A DNA stretch of 64,000 nt. Source: Nonomuraea spiralis. Its GTDB lineage: Bacteria; Actinomycetota; Actinomycetes; Streptosporangiales; Streptosporangiaceae. Location: the NCBI RefSeq assembly GCF_014648435.1, contig NZ_BMRC01000002.1:248001-312000 (forward strand), in the 5' to 3' direction. The notes beneath the pieces were generated by a model, which was not told the DNA's origin, did not search any database, and saw only the letters and a list, made by a program, of their open reading frames with translations. Positions 46,369-54,539 of this stretch are shown here, piece after piece (the stretch's first letter is position 1; every line of letters starts with the position of its first letter). The position numbers and the translations under genes were made by a program.

Positions 46369-46402
46369 GCCCCGCCGCACGGGCTCCCGTGTGCGGCGGG
46401 GC
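46369..46402 (+). terminator. Terminator after glyA
   Basis: Perfect 12-bp stem GCCCCGCCGCAC / GTGCGGCGGGGC with a ten-base loop, 40 bases after the glyA stop. No T run. Confidence 0.8.
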
Positions 46403-46580
46403 GCCGGTCGCGACCGGGGCCGGAGTTCCCCGGGTCGCCGGTAGGACCGGCGGGGGCGGGACCGAGCCGCCCCTGACCGGCCTCGGAGGGCTTGAGCGTG
46501 CTGTTCGTCGTACGGCAGGCAGTACGCGGCCCGGCCCCGCCGGGGTTCATCCGGAAAACCGGTAAATTTCCACAAAACGG

Positions 46581-47579
46581 TCAGTGCTGGACCGTCACCA
46601 CGATCTTGCCGAACTGGGCGTTGCCCTCCATGTGACGGTGGGCCTCGACGATCTCCGCCAGCTCGAACGTCCGGTCCACCACCGGCCGGAAGGCCCCCGA
46701 CCGCAACCCGGAGGCCACGAACGCGGCCGCCCGCCGCAGCCGTTCGGGCACCCGCGTCGTCTCGTGCATCGTGTACGTGCGCATGTTCAGCGCCGGCATG
46801 CCGAGGTCGATCCCCGGATAGGGCGTCGGCAGGCCGCTCAGGGCCCCGTACACCAGGTGCAGGCCCTCGGGCGCGACGAGCCCGGCCAGTTGCGTCACCC
46901 CGGGACCGGCCACCGCGTCGAACACGTACTCGGCCCCGCGCCCGCCCGTCGCCGCCAGCACCCGCTCGGTCACGTCCTCCGACTCGGTCACGATCACCTC
47001 GGCCGCGCCCTCCTTCAGCAGCGCCTCCCTCTTGGCCGCGGTACGGGTGAGGGCGATCGGCGTGGCGCCCATCCGGTCGGCCACCCGGATCGCGGCCAGG
47101 CCGACGCTGCTGGAGGCGGCGTTCAGCACGACCGTGTCCCCGGGACGCATCCCGCCCACCTCGACCAGCGCGCCGTAGGCCGTCACGTACGGCATCCACA
47201 CCGCCGCGCCGTCGACCGGGCCCACCCCCTCGGGACGGGCCAGCACCGCCGCCGCCGGGACGACCGCCCGCTCGGCGTAGACCCCGTAGTCGTTCTGCGA
47301 GAACGCCGGTACCGTGCTGACCGGCTGGCCCACCCGCAACCCGGTCACACCCGCGCCGAGCGCCTCGACCACGCCGGCGGCCTCGGTGCCGAGCCTGGAG
47401 GGGAAACGGCGTACCGGCTCGATGTAGTGGCCGCTGCGGAACAGCGCCTCGGACCTGTTGAGTCCGATCGCCTCCACCCGGATCAGCACCTCGCCCGGCC
47501 CCGGCTCGCCGGCCGGGGCGTCCTCCAGCCTCAACACCTCGGGGCCGCCGAGCTCGCGGAACAACACCGTCCTGGTCAT
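46581..47579 (-). CDS. Zinc-independent quinone-type alcohol dehydrogenase (MDR family)
   Basis: Medium-chain reductase, 332 residues, of the quinone oxidoreductase branch; NADPH-dependent. The N-terminus is LFRELGGPEVLRL, the cofactor motif is NAASSSVGLAAIRVAD, and the C-terminal IVVTVQH is typical. The cysteine-rich structural zinc lobe of alcohol dehydrogenases is missing, supporting the quinone-type assignment. ATG 47579 follows AAAGGA. It faces an ArsR-type regulator across a 88-base shared promoter with an inverted repeat, and is probably repressed by it. Confidence 0.9.
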   Translation of the reverse strand: MTRTVLFRELGGPEVLRLEDAPAGEPGPGEVLIRVEAIGLNRSEALFRSGHYIEPVRRFPSRLGTEAAGVVEALGAGVTGLRVGQPVSTVPAFSQNDYGVYAERAVVPAAAVLARPEGVGPVDGAAVWMPYVTAYGALVEVGGMRPGDTVVLNAASSSVGLAAIRVADRMGATPIALTRTAAKREALLKEGAAEVIVTESEDVTERVLAATGGRGAEYVFDAVAGPGVTQLAGLVAPEGLHLVYGALSGLPTPYPGIDLGMPALNMRTYTMHETTRVPERLRRAAAFVASGLRSGAFRPVVDRTFELAEIVEAHRHMEGNAQFGKIVVTVQH

Positions 47580-47622
47580 CAATATGGTCCTTTCGTCTTC
47601 AGTGGGCGCCATTCAACCCCTA

Positions 47623-47659
47623 AGTACGACCGTCGTCAAACTTTGATGGGTGTCGTACT
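47623..47659. promoter_or_regulatory. Inverted-repeat operator between the oxidoreductase and ArsR-type genes
   Basis: Eight-base arms AGTACGAC (47623-47630) and GTCGTACT (47652-47659), 21 bases apart. The right arm overlaps the likely -10 TACTAT (47656-47661) of the regulator gene, whose ATG is seven bases later. Confidence 0.6.
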
Positions 47660-47667
47660 ATGGGGTC

Positions 47668-47988
47668 ATGGAAACCGACCGCACCCCGGACCACCCGGAC
47701 CTGCGGGGGGTCACCCTCCAGAAGGTTCTCGAAGCCCTCGTCGACCCGGTCCGGCGCAGGATCGTCGGTCAGCTCAGCGACGCCGCCGACGACATCAGCT
47801 GCGGCGGGTTCGACATCTCCGTCAGCAAGTCCACGGCCACCCACCACTTCCGCGTGCTGCGCGAGGCCGGCCTGATCCGGCAGTACTACGTCGGCACCGC
47901 GCGCCTCAACACGCTGCGCCGGGCCGAGTTCGACGAGGCGTTCCCCGGGCTGCTCGACGCCGTCGTCGGCGCCGGGCTCAGACCTTGA
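47668..47988 (+). CDS. ArsR-family winged-helix regulator
   Basis: A 106-residue winged-helix repressor. The helix-turn-helix is KSTATHHFRVLREAGLI following the ALVDPVRRRIVGQL block typical of ArsR proteins. No metal-ligand cysteine pair like CxC is present; a single cysteine lies in DISCGGF, so it may sense an oxidant rather than a metal. ATG 47668 lies seven bases from a TACTAT box, indicating a leaderless message and autoregulation via the inverted repeat. It overlaps the convergent anti-sigma gene by 11 bases. Confidence 0.88.
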   Translation: METDRTPDHPDLRGVTLQKVLEALVDPVRRRIVGQLSDAADDISCGGFDISVSKSTATHHFRVLREAGLIRQYYVGTARLNTLRRAEFDEAFPGLLDAVVGAGLRP

Positions 47989-48694
47989 CGGTGAGCAGGG
48001 TCGTGCCCGTCCTGGTGACCACCTCGAAGCGGTCGATCTCCTTCAGCGGCATCGCGCTGCCGCCGTGCATGTAGAGCGGGGCCGGCGAGCCGGGGACGCC
48101 GTAACCCGGCGCGGGCACCGACCAGCCGGTCATCACGCGCCGTTCGCCCGACTTGCCCACCGACACCAGCTCGCACTCCAGCGGGCCCTTCACCCCCGAC
48201 AACTTCAGCGCCGCGTGCGTGCCCCAGCCCTTCGACTCCACCACCAGCCCGCCCGACACCCCGTTCACGCCCTTGCCCGCGATCGGCGTGCCGTCGGCGT
48301 AGAACTGCTCGGCCGGGCCCATGTGGTCGGTACGGCCCGCCATCGCCGGCGGCGGGTCGCCCCCGGAGAGTTGCGTGCCGAGCGTCAGCCCCCCGGCCAC
48401 CAGCGCGACCGCCGCCGCCATCCCGAGCAGGAACGTGCCCCTGCGCGCCCGCCGGTCGGCCGCCTTCTTGCGGCGGAGCAGGTCGGCCACGCCGGCCTGC
48501 CCCTCAGGAGGAGGGCCGGCGTCCTCCACCGGGCCGATGCCCTGCAGCACGCCGGCCACCCCCGCCAGGTCCGACAACTCGAACCGGCAGGACGAGCAGG
48601 TACGCAGGTGGGACTCGAAGGCCAGCCGGTCGTCCTCCTCCAGCAGCCCGAGGGCGTAGGCGCCCACATCGGTGTGCTCGACCTGCGAGGTCAC
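47978..48694 (-). CDS. Zinc-finger anti-sigma factor
   Basis: A 238-residue membrane anti-sigma factor. The ZAS domain is H-x(3)-C-x(2)-C in SHLRTCSSCRFEL, with an upstream histidine in EHTDVGAYALG. One membrane helix (LGMAAAVALVAGGLTLGTQL) precedes an external RskA-like domain with VVESKGWGTHAALKLSGVKG. It lies four bases into the stop of the ECF sigma gene, giving a coupled pair. The stimulus is unknown. Confidence 0.93.
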   Translation of the reverse strand: MTSQVEHTDVGAYALGLLEEDDRLAFESHLRTCSSCRFELSDLAGVAGVLQGIGPVEDAGPPPEGQAGVADLLRRKKAADRRARRGTFLLGMAAAVALVAGGLTLGTQLSGGDPPPAMAGRTDHMGPAEQFYADGTPIAGKGVNGVSGGLVVESKGWGTHAALKLSGVKGPLECELVSVGKSGERRVMTGWSVPAPGYGVPGSPAPLYMHGGSAMPLKEIDRFEVVTRTGTTLLTVKV

Positions 48695-49287
48695 GCCGTC
48701 ACCCCCCTCTCCTCCAGAGCGACGCGCAGCGCGCGGACCGCGTAGTAGACGCGGGACTTCACGGTGCCCACCGGGATGCCGAGCGCCTCGGCGGCGTCGT
48801 TGACCGACCGGTCCCGCAGGATCGTCTCGTTCAGGATCTCGCGGTGCGCCGGTGACAACGCCTTCAGCGCCTCTGACACGACCACCTGGTGCAGCAGCCC
48901 CTCCATCTCGTCCGGCACCGGCATGCTCTCCAGCGCCCCGTCGCCCGACTCGTGCGGGCGCGCCTCCTTGCGCCGCCGGTCATCGATCACGATACGTCTG
49001 GCCACCGTGGCGAGCCAGGGCATGAGCGAGGGCGTATCGGGATCCAGCCGCTCGGCGCTGCGCCAGGCCCGGATCATCGTCTCCTGCACCACGTCTTCCG
49101 CCCACTGCCGGTCGCCCGCCGTCAGCCGTACCACGAAGGCCAGCAACGGCCGGTGGTACTCCCGGTAGAGCGCGGACACGACGACCTCGTCGTCCGGTCG
49201 CACCCGCCGGATCAGGTGGCGCAGGCGCTGCTTGCCCGCCGGGGCTGCCCCCTCGGCCGAGGGCGGGGGATACGTGCTGATCCGCAT
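48691..49287 (-). CDS. ECF RNA polymerase sigma factor
   Basis: A 198-residue ECF factor. Region 2 is WAEDVVQETMIRAWRSAERL followed by LMPWLATVARRIVIDDRRR, and region 4 is RSVNDAAEALGIPVGTVKSR. Group features resemble SigK/SigL-type factors that pair with RskA-like anti-sigma proteins. AGGGGA precedes the start; ATG 49287 is used, with ATG 49290 equally possible. The gene overlaps the anti-sigma gene by four bases. Confidence 0.93.
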   Translation of the reverse strand: MRISTYPPPSAEGAAPAGKQRLRHLIRRVRPDDEVVVSALYREYHRPLLAFVVRLTAGDRQWAEDVVQETMIRAWRSAERLDPDTPSLMPWLATVARRIVIDDRRRKEARPHESGDGALESMPVPDEMEGLLHQVVVSEALKALSPAHREILNETILRDRSVNDAAEALGIPVGTVKSRVYYAVRALRVALEERGVTA

Positions 49288-49369
49288 CATTCCCCTTTCT
49301 CGCGTCCGTCGGGAGGAAGTACGCTCGGCCGCCCTGGCACGGTTCAACACAAAGCCGAAGAAAATCGGA

Positions 49370-49399
49370 TTGCATCCCCAGCGCCAGGGTGGTTAGAGT
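49370..49399 (+). promoter_or_regulatory. Promoter of the rsgA leader transcript
   Basis: TTGCAT and TAGAGT separated by 18 bases; the predicted transcript start near 49406 lies just ahead of a strong ribosome-binding site. Confidence 0.5.
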
Positions 49400-49431
49400 C
49401 ACTTGCGCAACCGATCGAGGAGGTGAGGACT

Positions 49432-49485
49432 ATGCGGGTCATTCTGTTCCGCCTGCCGTCCGTCTACCTCCGGGAGCTCGTCTGA
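49432..49485 (+). CDS. 17-residue leader peptide upstream of rsgA
   Basis: A short frame MRVILFRLPSVYLRELV with the very strong ribosome-binding site GAGGAGGTGAGG five bases upstream of its ATG. Its stop precedes the rsgA TTG by 37 bases. The GATCGAGGAGG that holds the site (49413-49423) is complementary, with one G-U pair, to CCTTCTCGATC (49497-49507) next to the rsgA start. The peptide is hydrophobic-basic; its function is unknown. Confidence 0.6.
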   Translation: MRVILFRLPSVYLRELV

Positions 49486-49522
49486 GCTGCCCGTTTCCTT
49501 CTCGATCAAAGGTTTCACCGTC

Positions 49523-50620
49523 TTGTCTTTCGATCTTTTCCTGCTCGGCTGGACCGACCTGCGCGCCGCCGAGCTTCCTGCTGACACCGTCCCGGCGCGG
49601 GTGGCCCGCGTCGACCGCGGCGCCGCCGAGGTGATCGCCGCCGACGGTCAGCACCACGTCAAGTACGGCGCCCGCGTGCGCCGTTCGTCCGTCGGCGATC
49701 CGGTGGCGCTTCCGTGCGTCGGCGACTGGGTCGCGCTCAGATGGCTGCCCGAAGGCCGGTACGAGCTCGACGAGGTGCTGCCACGCACCACCGCGTTCGT
49801 CCGGGGCGGCGTGAGCCGCGACTCCGTGGGCGGCCTGTCCGGCGACGGCCAGGGCCAGGTGCTCGCGGCCAACGTCGACGTCGTCTTCGTGGCCGAGCCG
49901 TCCATGCACTCGACCGACTTCGCCGACCTCGGCCGCATCGAGCGGCTGGTGGCGCTGGCCTGGGAGTCCGGCGGCACGCCCGTCGTGCTCGTCACCAAGG
50001 CCGACCTGTTCGAGTCGGGGCTCGAGGAGCTGTTGGCCGACGTACGCGCCGCCGCGCCGGGCGTCGACGTGCACGCCGTCTCCTCGCTGCGCGGGGAGGG
50101 GGTCACGCTGGCCGCGGGCTACCTCCACGGCTCCCGTACGGCCGTCGTGCTCGGCCCGTCCGGCGCCGGCAAGTCCACACTGGTCAACGCGCTGGCCGGG
50201 CTCGGGGTGATGGAGACCCAGCAGGTCAGGGCGGCCGACGGGCGCGGGCGGCACACCACCGTGCACCGGGAGCTGATCCCGCTGGCCGGCGGCGGGCTGA
50301 TCATCGACACGCCGGGCATCCGCCGGATCGGCCTCTACGACATCGGGGAAGGCGTCGATCTCGTCTTCGCCGACATCGAGGAGCTGGCCAGGCGCTGCCG
50401 GTTCGCCGACTGCGGGCACGTGAGCGAGCCCGGCTGCGCGGTGCTGGCCTCCCTGGAGAACGGCGAGCTGCCGGAGCGCCGCCTCCAGAGCTGGCGCAAG
50501 CTGCAGCGGGAGGCCGCGTGGATGGCCTCCCGTACGGACGCGCGGTTGCGCAAGGAGCAGCAGAACAAGTGGAAGATCATCCACAAGGAGATGCGCCGCT
50601 CCCCGCGTAACCGCCCCTGA
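49523..50620 (+). CDS. rsgA: Ribosome small subunit-dependent GTPase A
   Basis: Circularly permuted GTPase that matures the 30S subunit. In the 365 residues the order is G4 (VTKAD, 157-161), G1 (GPSGAGKST, 211-219), G3 (DTPGIRRIG), then a zinc-knuckle C-terminus with CRFADCGHVSEPGCAV. An OB-fold precedes the GTPase (YGARVRRSSVGDPV). The start is a TTG at 49523 with AAAGG ten bases upstream; expression appears tied to the leader peptide upstream. Confidence 0.95.
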   Translation: MSFDLFLLGWTDLRAAELPADTVPARVARVDRGAAEVIAADGQHHVKYGARVRRSSVGDPVALPCVGDWVALRWLPEGRYELDEVLPRTTAFVRGGVSRDSVGGLSGDGQGQVLAANVDVVFVAEPSMHSTDFADLGRIERLVALAWESGGTPVVLVTKADLFESGLEELLADVRAAAPGVDVHAVSSLRGEGVTLAAGYLHGSRTAVVLGPSGAGKSTLVNALAGLGVMETQQVRAADGRGRHTTVHRELIPLAGGGLIIDTPGIRRIGLYDIGEGVDLVFADIEELARRCRFADCGHVSEPGCAVLASLENGELPERRLQSWRKLQREAAWMASRTDARLRKEQQNKWKIIHKEMRRSPRNRP

Positions 50621-50688
50621 CCCGCGATCTCCCCCACGCCCCGCCGCCACGTGCGGTGAGGCGCGGGGGAGAAGGGTAGGCACAGGTC

Positions 50689-51315
50689 ATGGAGTTGTTC
50701 GCGGATCGGGCCGAGGCCGGGGCGTTGCTGGCCGAGCGGCTGCCGGAGGTGCGTGACCCGGTCGTGCTGGCGTTGCCGCGCGGCGGGGTCGCCGTGGCCG
50801 TCCCCGTCGTACGCCGGATCGGCGGCGAGCTGGAGGTGCTGGTCACCCGGAAGATCGGCTACCCACCGGCCCCCGAGCTGGGGGTGGGGGCGATCGCCGA
50901 GGGCGGGGAGCCGGTGTTCGACCTGACGATGCTCGACCGGCTGGGCCTGACGCCCGAGGCCGTGGCGGACGTGGTCGAGCGGGAACGCCGTGAGCTGGCG
51001 CGCCGGGTGGAGACGTACCGGGGCGGCCGGCCGCTGCCGCCGCTGGCCGGGCGCGAGGTGATCGTCGTGGACGACGGCCTCGCGACGGGTGTCACCGCCA
51101 GGGCGGCCCTGCGGGCGGTGGCCGCGGCCCGGCCCGCCAGGGTGACGCTGGCCGTTCCGGTCGGCGCGCAGGACACGGTCAGGATGATGCGCTCGGAGGC
51201 CGACGAGGTGGTGGTGCTGCTGACCCCGGCCGACTTCAGGGCGGTCGGCCAGTGGTACGCGCACTTCGACCAGCTCACCGACGAGGACGTGCTGGACCTG
51301 CTGGACCGGCGGTGA
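50689..51315 (+). CDS. Phosphoribosyltransferase family protein
   Basis: Type I phosphoribosyltransferase of 208 residues with the PRPP loop VIVVDDGLATGVTARAALRAV (divided here: VVDDGLATGVTA). N-terminal DRAEAGALLAERLPEVRD is typical of a family often fused or linked to stress hydrolases. The acceptor base is unknown. It begins 68 bases after rsgA and may be read separately. Confidence 0.9.
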   Translation: MELFADRAEAGALLAERLPEVRDPVVLALPRGGVAVAVPVVRRIGGELEVLVTRKIGYPPAPELGVGAIAEGGEPVFDLTMLDRLGLTPEAVADVVERERRELARRVETYRGGRPLPPLAGREVIVVDDGLATGVTARAALRAVAAARPARVTLAVPVGAQDTVRMMRSEADEVVVLLTPADFRAVGQWYAHFDQLTDEDVLDLLDRR

Positions 51316-51333
51316 CCTCGCCCGTACGGGCGG

Positions 51334-51807
51334 CTAGCCGGAGAGCACCGCCCACACCAGCTTGCGGGAGCCGCCGGGGGCGAACCAGCCCCACGCGGTG
51401 CAGAGCGCGTCGACCAGCCGCAGCCCACGCCCGTACTCGGCGAACACGTCCGCCGGCGCCGCCACCGGCACGGTCTCGCTGTGGTCGGTCACCACGCAGG
51501 CCAGCTCGGGACGGTGGAACAGCAGCCGGAGCTGCACCGCGCCGCCGCCGTGCCGCATGGCGTTCGTGACCAGCTCGGAGACCACCAACTGGACGTCGAA
51601 GGCCAGGTCGGAGGCCGTCCACGAGGTGAGCGTCCGGTCCACGAAACGCCGGGCCGTTGCCACGCACGCGGGCTCGAACGCGGTGCGTTCATGAAAAGGG
51701 AGCACCGCCTCGCACTCCCCGGCACGCCCATCCACCAGAATGGACGCGAGCCACCCTGGTGGCCGGGAACCGATGGCGGCTTGCGGCCGAGCGTCGAAAG
51801 TCGTCAT
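51334..51807 (-). CDS. HATPase-type ATP-binding protein (anti-sigma regulator-like)
   Basis: A 157-residue protein with the GHKL ATPase fold of serine-kinase anti-sigma factors. The N-box is SELVTNAMRHGG and the G-box is YGRGLRLVDAL. Such proteins flank XRE and DUF397 genes in many actinobacterial regulatory islands. ATG 51807 is preferred because the longer frame adds only a short unconserved tail. It diverges from the XRE gene through a shared 129-base region with a palindrome. Confidence 0.87.
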   Translation of the reverse strand: MTTFDARPQAAIGSRPPGWLASILVDGRAGECEAVLPFHERTAFEPACVATARRFVDRTLTSWTASDLAFDVQLVVSELVTNAMRHGGGAVQLRLLFHRPELACVVTDHSETVPVAAPADVFAEYGRGLRLVDALCTAWGWFAPGGSRKLVWAVLSG

Positions 51808-51902
51808 TCTGGCCCCCGAAGCGCGGTTTGGTGATCCAGTGCCCATCTTTACGGGGTGTGGTTATTGATGCAAGACTTTTCGTGTTTTACCGATGCGAAT
51901 AC

Positions 51903-51920
51903 CATCTGCACGTGCAGATG
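51903..51920. promoter_or_regulatory. XRE-regulator operator (palindrome, first copy)
   Basis: Perfect 18-bp palindrome CATCTGCACGTGCAGATG, 16 bases ahead of the XRE GTG start. Its core TGCACGTGCA recurs before the DUF397 gene. Confidence 0.75.
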
Positions 51921-51936
51921 ATCTAGGAGCGGTCGA

Positions 51937-52818
51937 GTGAGCGCACAGAGCGCGGAGGGAAAGCTTCTCAGCTACTCGCCGGGAAGCCCGACAGTGCTGC
52001 GCATCCTGCTGGGTACGCAACTACGCAGACTGCGTACCGACAAGGGCATCTCCCGCGAGGACGCCGGATACTCCATCCGCGCGTCCCACGCGAAGATCAG
52101 CCGGCTTGAGCTGGGGCAGGTCAGCTTCAAGCAGCGGGACGTCGCAGACCTGCTCACCCTCTACGGCGTCACCGCCGCCGAGGAGCGTGAGCCGCTGCTC
52201 GCCCTGGCCAGGCAGGCCAACGCCCCCGGCTGGTGGCACAAGTACGGCGACCTGCTCCCCGGCTGGTTCGAGGTCTACATCGGCCTTGAGGGCGCCGCCT
52301 CCGCCATCCGCACGTTCGAGAACCAGTTCGTCCCCGGGCTGCTGCAGACGCCCGCCTACGCCAAGGCCGTGATCAGGCTCGGCAACGAGAAGGCGCTCGA
52401 CCCCGAGCTCGACCGCCGCGTCGCGCTGCGGGTCACCAGGCAGCGGCGCCTGGAGAGCGGGCTCAAGCTGTGGGCCGTGATCGACGAGGCGGTCCTGCGC
52501 CGCGTGCTCGGCGGGGCCGAGGTCATGCGCGAGCAGGTCCGCCACCTGCTCGACGCCACGGAGAGGCCCAACGTCACCGTCCAGGTGGTGCCGTTCGAGA
52601 GCGGCGGCCACGCGGCGGCCGGCGGCGCGTTCAGCATCCTGCGCTTCCCCGAGCGCGACCTGCCCGACGTGGTCTACATGGAACAGCTCACCAGCGCCCT
52701 CTATCTGGACAAGCCGGTCGATTCCGACCACTACATGGAGGTCATGGACCGGCTCAGCATTCAGGCCCTCGAGCCCAAGCAGACGCGGCACTTTCTGGAA
52801 CAGCTCCTTTCCGGATGA
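51937..52818 (+). CDS. XRE-family regulator with DUF5753 (Scr1-type)
   Basis: A 293-residue regulator. The helix-turn-helix is RLRTDKGISREDAGYSIRAS followed by HAKISRLELGQ. The C-terminal DUF5753 domain (about 100-285) spans WKYGDLLPGWFEVYIGLEG-like sequence to EQLTSALYLDKPVDSDHYME. Family members control development or antibiotic genes together with a DUF397 protein. GTG 51937 follows AGGAG. The gene pairs with a downstream DUF397 gene under a matching palindrome. Confidence 0.93.
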   Translation: MSAQSAEGKLLSYSPGSPTVLRILLGTQLRRLRTDKGISREDAGYSIRASHAKISRLELGQVSFKQRDVADLLTLYGVTAAEEREPLLALARQANAPGWWHKYGDLLPGWFEVYIGLEGAASAIRTFENQFVPGLLQTPAYAKAVIRLGNEKALDPELDRRVALRVTRQRRLESGLKLWAVIDEAVLRRVLGGAEVMREQVRHLLDATERPNVTVQVVPFESGGHAAAGGAFSILRFPERDLPDVVYMEQLTSALYLDKPVDSDHYMEVMDRLSIQALEPKQTRHFLEQLLSG

Positions 52819-52910
52819 GCTGCTAAAACTCCTGTGATCCACTCCATAGTCGGATTTTTGGTCATCCGGTATATGGAGTTCGTCGTGCTGCCGTATGGTC
52901 AGCGCAAACG

Positions 52911-52928
52911 CGGATGCACGTGCATCCG
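52911..52928. promoter_or_regulatory. XRE-regulator operator (palindrome, second copy)
   Basis: Perfect 18-bp palindrome CGGATGCACGTGCATCCG upstream of the DUF397 gene, sharing the core TGCACGTGCA with the first copy; flanking arms differ. Confidence 0.75.
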
Positions 52929-52951
52929 TAAGATCGCTAGGAGCTGCCCCC

Positions 52952-53185
52952 ATGCATGAGTTCCGGAACGGAACCCCCGCCGGTCGCCTCCCCGTCGTCT
53001 GGCGCAAGAGCAGGCGGAGCAACCCCAACGGCAACTGCGTCGAGGTCGCGGACCTGCCCACGGGTGAGATCGCCATGCGCAACTCCCGGTTCCCCGACGG
53101 CCCCGCGCTGGTCTACACGCAGGCCGAGATCACCGCGTTCGTCCTGGGGGCCAAGGACGGGGAGTTCGACGACCTGATCGTCTGA
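52952..53185 (+). CDS. DUF397 domain protein
   Basis: A 77-residue protein with the family centre VVWRKSRRSNPNGNCVEVAD and the closing motif FVLGAKDGEFDDL. DUF397 proteins are small partners of adjacent XRE regulators and have been likened to antitoxins or toxins; biochemical role unsettled. ATG 52952 follows AGGAGC. It has its own palindrome, so its expression is probably governed by the XRE protein. Confidence 0.92.
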   Translation: MHEFRNGTPAGRLPVVWRKSRRSNPNGNCVEVADLPTGEIAMRNSRFPDGPALVYTQAEITAFVLGAKDGEFDDLIV

Positions 53186-53818
53186 TCAGCGGGGTTCGTT
53201 GTACCAGCGCCACCGGGTCAGGCGCGGCCGTCCGGGAAGCTCACCGCGGCCGGTGGCCCACAGCAGCGTGGACCAGGGGGCGGTGTCCACGGGCGCGTCG
53301 GGGAACAGCCGGGCCAGCACCCGCGCGCACACCTCCGCGGGCGGTTCCCAGGGCAGGCCCAGCCCCTCGGCCAGGTCGTGCATGTGCACGAGCGTCTCCA
53401 CCAGGCCCATGGCCGCGAACGCCGTCGCGTCCCCCATGCCGAAGATGTGATGTCCGCGCGCCCGCGGCGGCGCGGTGCGCACCACGGACGACAGCAGCGC
53501 GCCGCTGGCCTGGAGCACCTGCAGCAGCCCGCCGGGGCCGGCCGCGCGGTCGGCGTGGATCGAGTTGTTCGGGCCGCCGGGCCGGCGCCGCTCCAGCGCG
53601 AAGGGCACGTACGTGTCCAGCGGCGGCACCCTGAGCCCGAGCTGGGCGGCGTAGGAGAACAGGTCGTCGGCGAGGTGCTCGACGGTCTCCCAGCAGGTCC
53701 ACTCCAGCGAGCCCGCCCTCTGCTCCCACGCCTGCGGCGGCGCGCCCCGCAGCGTGTCGACGGCCAGGGCGACGGCCTCGTCGAGGTCGTCGGCGGTCAC
53801 ATGGGCTGGTTCCGGCAT
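53186..53818 (-). CDS. DinB/maleylpyruvate isomerase N-terminal-type protein
   Basis: A 210-residue four-helix metalloprotein of the DinB superfamily. Candidate ligands are in TVEHLADDLFS (His) and ETLVHMHDLAEG (His). It is convergent with DUF397 (stops adjoin) and divergent from the TetR gene over 85 bases, so the latter may control it. Substrate and thiol cofactor are unknown; mycothiol is a guess from the family. Confidence 0.85.
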   Translation of the reverse strand: MPEPAHVTADDLDEAVALAVDTLRGAPPQAWEQRAGSLEWTCWETVEHLADDLFSYAAQLGLRVPPLDTYVPFALERRRPGGPNNSIHADRAAGPGGLLQVLQASGALLSSVVRTAPPRARGHHIFGMGDATAFAAMGLVETLVHMHDLAEGLGLPWEPPAEVCARVLARLFPDAPVDTAPWSTLLWATGRGELPGRPRLTRWRWYNEPR

Positions 53819-53903
53819 GAGGGGCACCCTATCGCCCGTCCGCTTCCTGCACACCCGTGTAGGGTCGTCACGATCCGCACGTCCGCCACGGGAGCCGTAC
53901 CGC

Positions 53904-54533
53904 ATGACCGAGCCCGAAGACCTCACCGCGCGCGCCCGCATCAGGGAGGCGGCGCTGCTGCACTTCGGCGAGCACGGGTTCGAGGGGGCCACGATCCGGG
54001 CCATCGCCGAGGCCGCGGGCGTGTCCTCCGGGCTGCTGCGCCACCACTACGGCTCCAAGCAGGCGCTGCGCGAGGCGTGCGACGAGCACCTGATCAGGAT
54101 CGTCCGGCGGATCGCCGGCGACCTCCGCGACGGCGGCCTTCCCGCCGGGCACAACCCCGTGGCCGCCGCCCTCGGCGCGCTGGGCCCGTACCGGCTGTAC
54201 GTGGCGCGGGCGCTGGCCGAGGGCTGGGCGGCCCCGCTGTTCGACGGCATCGCCGAGCTGAGCGAGCAGTGGCTCGAAGAGCTCGACGAGACCCGCGCGG
54301 ACGAGCCGTTCGCCGGGCGCAAGGCGCGCGCGACCGTGTCCACGGCCATGTCGCTGTCGGTCGGCGTGCTGCACAAGCACGTCTCCCGCGGCCTCGGTGT
54401 GGACGTGTTCAGCCCCGAGGGCGCTCACCTGCTCGCGCTCACCCTGCTCGACCTCTACTCCCACCCCGTGCTGAGCCCGGAGGCGGCGGCGGAGATGCGG
54501 GACGCCCTCGCCAAGAGCCACGAAAGCGGATGA
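53904..54533 (+). CDS. TetR/AcrR family transcriptional regulator
   Basis: A 209-residue repressor. The helix-turn-helix is TIRAIAEAAGVSSGLLRHHY. The variable C-terminal ligand domain ends near LLALTLLDLYSHPVL. ATG 53904 follows a GGAG about ten bases upstream. Likely targets are the divergent DinB gene or the convergent hydrolase that ends six bases away. Confidence 0.92.
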   Translation: MTEPEDLTARARIREAALLHFGEHGFEGATIRAIAEAAGVSSGLLRHHYGSKQALREACDEHLIRIVRRIAGDLRDGGLPAGHNPVAAALGALGPYRLYVARALAEGWAAPLFDGIAELSEQWLEELDETRADEPFAGRKARATVSTAMSLSVGVLHKHVSRGLGVDVFSPEGAHLLALTLLDLYSHPVLSPEAAAEMRDALAKSHESG

Positions 54534-54539
54534 TCCCGC

